From JAKACA01 sp049510975 (lineage in GTDB: Bacteria; Actinomycetota; Acidimicrobiia; Acidimicrobiales; Bog-793): 64,000 nucleotides of DNA. Both the position numbers and the translations under genes were made by a program. Below the pieces are notes generated by a model that made no database searches, had not been told where the DNA came from, and was given only the letters and a program-made list of their open reading frames with translations. Shown piece after piece: positions 60,445 to 64,000 of this stretch. Location: positions 1-64,000 of the forward strand of contig JBEKYM010000021.1 in assembly GCA_049510975.1 (NCBI GenBank), written 5' to 3'. Within the stretch, counting starts at the first letter, position 1; the number at the start of each line of letters is the position of its first letter.

Positions 60445-61205
60445 GCGCCGGATGGCGTGCCCGAGGACGGCGGCCGCGGAGGCCGGCGGTGCTCGCGGTC
60501 GCCTCGATGCTGCTGGCGGCGACGCTCAGCGGCTGCTCGGCCGCCAATACCGCCTTCGACGGCCCGGCTCCGCAGCACAGCGGTCCGCCGGTGACCTACG
60601 TCGCAGTCCTCGGCGCCCAGCCCGCCGACACGAGCGACCCGAGACTGACCTGGTCCGTCGTGTTCTCCCGCTCGGCCCTGCCCGGCTGGACGACGGCCTA
60701 TGACCTCACCGTGCCGGCTGACTGGGAGCTCGACGGGACAGCGCTGCTCCAGCAGGTGCTGGACCTGCATCCGACGGTCGTGTCGGTCTCGCTCGGCTTG
60801 CAGGACGCCCTCAGCGGTGTGCCGGCGCCGACATTCTCCGCCGCCCTCACACAGCTGTTGGACGCCCTGCGCACCGCCCGGGTGCCGACGGTCCTCATCG
60901 CCAACGTGCTTCCCTTGCCGGGGCCGCAGCCGCAGGGTGCCGGCTTCGGCGGCGTGATCTCCTCGTACAACCAGTCGATCGCCTCCGACGCTGCGGCGAG
61001 CGGCTCGGTGCTCGTCGACGTGCATTCGGCGTTCGACCGCGCCCTCGCCCGCGGCCAGGCCGTGATGGCCGGCGGGAACTCCCTCACGCCGCTCGGCGAG
61101 AGCCTGATGGCCGGTACGTTCGCGGCGGCCGCGCGCCACCGGCCCCTGTGGCGCACGACGAAGCCCTCCCGGCCTGACCCACCGGCTGGCCCCTCCGAAG
61201 GGTGA
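60441..61205 (+). CDS. Lipoprotein, SGNH-hydrolase-like
   Basis: 254-residue lipoprotein: Arg-rich head, hydrophobic stretch and lipobox LSGC (cysteine near residue 32). The mature part alternates beta/alpha segments: PTVVSVSLGLQDALSGV near 110, VLIANVLPLPGPQ near 152 and GNSLTPLGESLMAGTF near 215. This recalls SGNH/GDSL hydrolases, but no clear GDSL serine block is left (TYVAVLGAQPAD instead), so activity is doubtful. Third gene of the ABC operon (GTGA overlap), perhaps a substrate-side partner. Confidence 0.75.
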   Translation: MSAGWRARGRRPRRPAVLAVASMLLAATLSGCSAANTAFDGPAPQHSGPPVTYVAVLGAQPADTSDPRLTWSVVFSRSALPGWTTAYDLTVPADWELDGTALLQQVLDLHPTVVSVSLGLQDALSGVPAPTFSAALTQLLDALRTARVPTVLIANVLPLPGPQPQGAGFGGVISSYNQSIASDAAASGSVLVDVHSAFDRALARGQAVMAGGNSLTPLGESLMAGTFAAAARHRPLWRTTKPSRPDPPAGPSEG

Positions 61206-61212
61206 CAACGAT

Positions 61213-61287
61213 CACCGGAGACCGCCACACCGGAGGCCGCCACACCGGAGACGGCAACCGCAGACCGATGCGCCGGAGACCGATGCG
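61213..61287. repeat. Five 15-nt imperfect tandem repeats
   Basis: Units CACCGGAGACCGCCA, CACCGGAGGCCGCCA, CACCGGAGACGGCAA, CCGCAGACCGATGCG and CCGGAGACCGATGCG follow without gaps between the convergent lipoprotein and DDN genes. The 93-nt gap holds nothing else. Confidence 0.75.
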
Positions 61288-61298
61288 AACAGCCGCCT

Positions 61299-61820
61299 CT
61301 ACGCCGGACGCAGCTCCTTCAACCGCACGAGCGGGAGTCGACGCGCCGTGCGCTTGGTGTAGCCGACGTAGAACGGGCGATCGGCCGTCAGCGCCGTCCA
61401 GACGCGGTCGTACTCGGCTCCCTCGAGCAGCTCCGGCTCGGCCCAGAACGAGCCCTCCTGCACGCGCACGAGCACCTCGCCGTTCTTGTCCCGGTCAGTG
61501 AGGTTGAGGTACCAGGCGGGGTGCTCGGGTGCACCGGCGAACGAGCCCACGACGACGCGGGAACCGTCGTCGTCGGACCAGTACGGCAGCGCAACCTTGT
61601 GCTCGTTGCCCGAGCGCCGCCCGACCGTGCGCAAGATGACGTGGCTCATGCCGGCCGCGGTCCAGAATTCCTCAGCTCCGCCGGACTCGAGCGCTGCCAC
61701 GTGCGCCCGGCTGATGTCGGGAATCTGCTCCCGGGGCGGCTCTACGAACTTCTTGGCGGTCTGGGCCGGGCGCTCGCTCGCACCGCCCGGCGATCCCGAG
61801 CTCGCCTCCTCGTCACTCAT
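61299..61820 (-). CDS. F420-dependent (DDN family) nitroreductase-like protein
   Basis: 173-residue split-beta-barrel protein of the deazaflavin-dependent nitroreductase family: LRTVGRRSGNEHKVALPYW near residue 63, VVVGSFAGAPEHPAWYLNL near 88, and RPFYVGYTKRTARRLPLVRL at the end. Members bind F420, mostly of unknown physiological role. It has a good Shine-Dalgarno (AAGGAGC) 8 nt before ATG 61820 and follows the aldehyde dehydrogenase gene by 24 nt, so likely co-transcribed. Confidence 0.88.
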   Translation of the reverse strand: MSDEEASSGSPGGASERPAQTAKKFVEPPREQIPDISRAHVAALESGGAEEFWTAAGMSHVILRTVGRRSGNEHKVALPYWSDDDGSRVVVGSFAGAPEHPAWYLNLTDRDKNGEVLVRVQEGSFWAEPELLEGAEYDRVWTALTADRPFYVGYTKRTARRLPLVRLKELRPA

Positions 61821-61844
61821 CGACAGCTCCTTGTCATCGCCGGC

Positions 61845-63314
61845 TCATCCGGGCCACACCACGCTCTGCAGCTCGGAGTAGGCGTGCAGCGCGAACGAGC
61901 CTCCGTCCCGCCCGATCCCGCTCCGCTTGAACCCTCCAAAAGGCGTCTCCGGGTTACGCCCGACGGTGTTCACCCCGACGTTCCCGCTGCGCAGCAACGA
62001 GGCGACCCGCAGCCCCTGGTTGCTGTCGCCCGTCCAGACGTAGTCGTAGAGGCCGTAGCTCGTCCCGTTGGCAAGGGCGATGCCTTCCTCCTCGTCGTCG
62101 AACGGCAAGGCCACGACGACGGGGCCGAAGATCTCCTCCTGCACGGCGGCCATCGCCGGCGAGCAGTCACTGAGGACGGTCGGCGTCACGTACCAACCGC
62201 GCTCCATGCCGGCATCGCGGCCGGCAGCAAGGGTGGCGCCGGCGGCGATGGCACCCTCCACGTGGCGCTCCACGCGGTCTCGCTGGGCGGCCGAGATCAA
62301 CGGCCCGACGACCGTGTCCCGCTCGGTCGGGTCGCCCACCTTGGCCGCTCTCGCCAGTGCCGCCAGCCGCTCCACCATCTCGTCGTAGATGGGGCGCTGC
62401 ACGATCATGCGAGTCGGGGCCGTGCAGATCTGGCCCGCATGAAACGTGAACGTGCTCGCCGTCCCCCGAGCCGCCCGCTCGAGGTCGGCGCCGGCAAAGA
62501 CGAGACTCGCCCCCTTGCCGCCGAGCTCGAGCAGCACCCGGCGCATGTCGGTCGCACACGTCTCGGCGATGCGGGCGCCGATGGCGGTGCTGCCGGTGAA
62601 GCTGACCATGTCCACGTCCCCGGAGGAGACGAGCGCCTCGCCGGACTCCGGCGTGGAGCCCACGACGAGGTTGACGACACCGGCGGGGAAGCCCGCCTCG
62701 TTCATGGCCTCCACCATGGCGATCACACCGAGCGGATCCTGCGGGGCGGGCTTCACGACGACGGTGTTGCCCATCGCCAGGGCCGGCCCGATCTTGCCGG
62801 CGACGTTGTTCATCGGGACGTTGTAGGACGTGATGGCCGCCACTACGCCGACCGGTCGCCGCACCCCCATCGCCGTCGTGATGCCGCCTCCCATGCCGTC
62901 CGGGCCGCCCGGCCAGTTCGGCGCCGGCGGCAGCGGGATCGTGACCGGCTCGAGGGCGCCCCTCGCATATCGCCGCAGCCGTGCGATGGCTCCGGGCACC
63001 TGGGCGGTGCGCGTCATCATCACGGTCGAGCCCGTTTCGGCCTGCACGAGGCTCACGAGCTCCTTCGATCGGCTTTCCAGCAAGTCGGCCGCTTTGTTGA
63101 GCAGGGCAGCGCGGGACTCCGGCGATGTCCGCGACCACGAACCGAACGCCTCGGCCGCCGCAGCCGCCGCTCGGCGGGCGTCGCCGGCGGAAGCCTCCGG
63201 CGCGAATCCGACGACGGTCTCGGTCGCCGGGTTGACGACTTCGTAGGTGCCGTTCTCCCCCGCCACGCCGGCGCCGCCGATCCAGCACTGACCCGTCGTG
63301 GCCACCGTGCTCAC
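61845..63314 (-). CDS. Aldehyde dehydrogenase
   Basis: 489-residue NAD(P)-dependent ALDH. It has AITSYNVPMNNVAGKIGPAL, VLLELGGKGASLVFAGADLE with the catalytic glutamate (near residue 262) and FTFHAGQICTAPTRM with the nucleophile cysteine (near 295), then EEIFGPVVVALPF. Substrate unknown; by setting it may act on a steroid- or fatty-acid-derived aldehyde. GTG 63314 overlaps the upstream stop (GTGA); a second GTG lies 9 nt on. Confidence 0.92.
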   Translation of the reverse strand: MSTVATTGQCWIGGAGVAGENGTYEVVNPATETVVGFAPEASAGDARRAAAAAAEAFGSWSRTSPESRAALLNKAADLLESRSKELVSLVQAETGSTVMMTRTAQVPGAIARLRRYARGALEPVTIPLPPAPNWPGGPDGMGGGITTAMGVRRPVGVVAAITSYNVPMNNVAGKIGPALAMGNTVVVKPAPQDPLGVIAMVEAMNEAGFPAGVVNLVVGSTPESGEALVSSGDVDMVSFTGSTAIGARIAETCATDMRRVLLELGGKGASLVFAGADLERAARGTASTFTFHAGQICTAPTRMIVQRPIYDEMVERLAALARAAKVGDPTERDTVVGPLISAAQRDRVERHVEGAIAAGATLAAGRDAGMERGWYVTPTVLSDCSPAMAAVQEEIFGPVVVALPFDDEEEGIALANGTSYGLYDYVWTGDSNQGLRVASLLRSGNVGVNTVGRNPETPFGGFKRSGIGRDGGSFALHAYSELQSVVWPG

Positions 63315-64000
63315 CAGAGCTCGTCGGTGTAGGTGTCGGTGCCGACGATCGTCGGCAGGAAGGGCGCCGCGAAGGTCACGCGTCCGGCGCCCGAGGCATC
63401 GATCGCGTCGGCGTAGGCGCGCACCGCCGGCCAGACCGGCTCCGGCGATCCCTCGACAAAGCCCATCTGCACCAAGCGCTCGTCCGTTCCCCCTTCGGCG
63501 CCGAGCTGCATGGGCGCCTGAAAGTCGCCTTCTTCGACATGAAAGTGCCAGTTGGAGACGAGGTCCATGCCGGGTGCCTGCAGCAGCGTGGCGACGTGCG
63601 GCTCGGCGGCGGCCAGGAGCTCCTCGTGACTCGACCCGCCGGCCGGCTCGGAGCAGATCACGACAAGACCGCCATAGCGGTGGTCGAGCGCCAGCTCGAT
63701 GGGAACGCCGTCGGGCTGAGCCGAGACAGCGCCCTCGAAGTCGTAGAGCTTGGTATGAGCGTGAGTCCGCTCCGAGAAACCCCGCCCCTGCCCGTACAAC
63801 CAGTACACCTGCCGCCGAGCCCAGGCGAAATGCTCGTCTTCCTTGCCGGCGAGCACCCAGTAGATCGACAAGTAGCTGCCCGCATCGACCGGCTCGGCGA
63901 ACGGGCTCGTCTCTGGGAAGCGCAGATTCTTCAAGGCGCGCGTGGCCACCCACCGTCCGCCGGCGAACAACCACGGCCCGACGAGGCAGCCGGCGTAGAA
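63311..64000 (-). CDS. Conserved-looking protein of unknown function, N-terminus outside window
   Basis: At least 229 residues; the frame stays open to the window edge, reading FYAGCLVGPWLFAGGRW at its visible start, so the true start is outside. Features include SYLSIYWVLAGKEDEHFAWA, an aromatic- and histidine-rich NWHFHVEEGDFQAPMQLG near the middle, and a C-terminal TFAAPFLPTIVGTDTYTDEL. Some parts recall EthD/dimeric alpha-beta-barrel proteins, but I cannot assign a family. It overlaps the aldehyde dehydrogenase start by 4 nt, so the two are co-translated and probably work together. Confidence 0.75.
   Translation of the reverse strand, partial: FYAGCLVGPWLFAGGRWVATRALKNLRFPETSPFAEPVDAGSYLSIYWVLAGKEDEHFAWARRQVYWLYGQGRGFSERTHAHTKLYDFEGAVSAQPDGVPIELALDHRYGGLVVICSEPAGGSSHEELLAAAEPHVATLLQAPGMDLVSNWHFHVEEGDFQAPMQLGAEGGTDERLVQMGFVEGSPEPVWPAVRAYADAIDASGAGRVTFAAPFLPTIVGTDTYTDELW

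Overview
The window looks like a chromosomal segment of a high-GC actinobacterium. The evidence is a mycothiol synthase (MshD), an F420-type (DDN-family) nitroreductase, a menaquinone branch (MenF, MenG), a polyprenol-phosphate-mannose synthase, actinobacterial-type operators and promoters, and very GC-rich coding sequence with dense 1- or 4-nt stop/start overlaps. The 16S fragment and gene order fit the class Acidimicrobiia, but this is an inference; a 16S comparison would settle it.

Region 1 (1-945): 5' part of a 16S rRNA gene on the minus strand, with its leader (boxA, stem-loops) and a good sigma70-type promoter. Region 2 (946-12391, minus): a trpCFBA operon followed by an arginine operon argC-B-D-F-R-G-H plus a 3-methyladenine glycosylase gene. 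argJ is missing from its usual place. An almost perfect ARG box overlaps the argC promoter, which appears to start transcription at the ATG (leaderless). Region 3 (12609-27014): an amidase, then a long minus-strand run mshD-rlmN-hisB-hisH-hisA-hisF-(GroES-like)-hisI-trpE-ygfZ-DMT transporter. Divergent or nearby are nth, a 60-residue protein, and hisD-hisC. Region 4 (27208-34433): menG-menF, an alpha/beta hydrolase with a polyprenol-phosphate-mannose synthase, two multi-spanning membrane proteins and a nucleoside phosphorylase.

Region 5 (34430-56167) is catabolic. A TetR gene is divergent from an acyl-CoA synthetase / DUF35 / thiolase-fold / two acyl-CoA dehydrogenase operon. Then come genes matching the mycobacterial steroid C/D-ring (HIP) pathway: ipdC, fadA6, ipdF, fadD3, ipdB, ipdA, echA20 and several SDRs, mixed with a MaoC hydratase, an agmatinase-family enzyme, an HSL-type esterase, an MFS transporter and an SDR gene broken by a 22-bp tandem duplication. 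The ipdA/ipdB/echA20 block has the order known from Mycobacterium, but no KstR2-type regulator is recognised here. Region 6 (56241-64000): a secreted TAP-type hydrolase, an ABC ATPase/permease/lipoprotein operon, a DDN-family protein, an aldehyde dehydrogenase and a gene cut by the window end.

The most striking pattern is regulatory. At many operon-leading genes a -10 element (TANNNT) ends exactly 6 nt before the start codon, so mRNAs should begin at the start codon. This rule picks start codons, including an apparent ATC start for the ABC ATPase. I found no CRISPR array, prophage, insertion sequence, tRNA or defence system.
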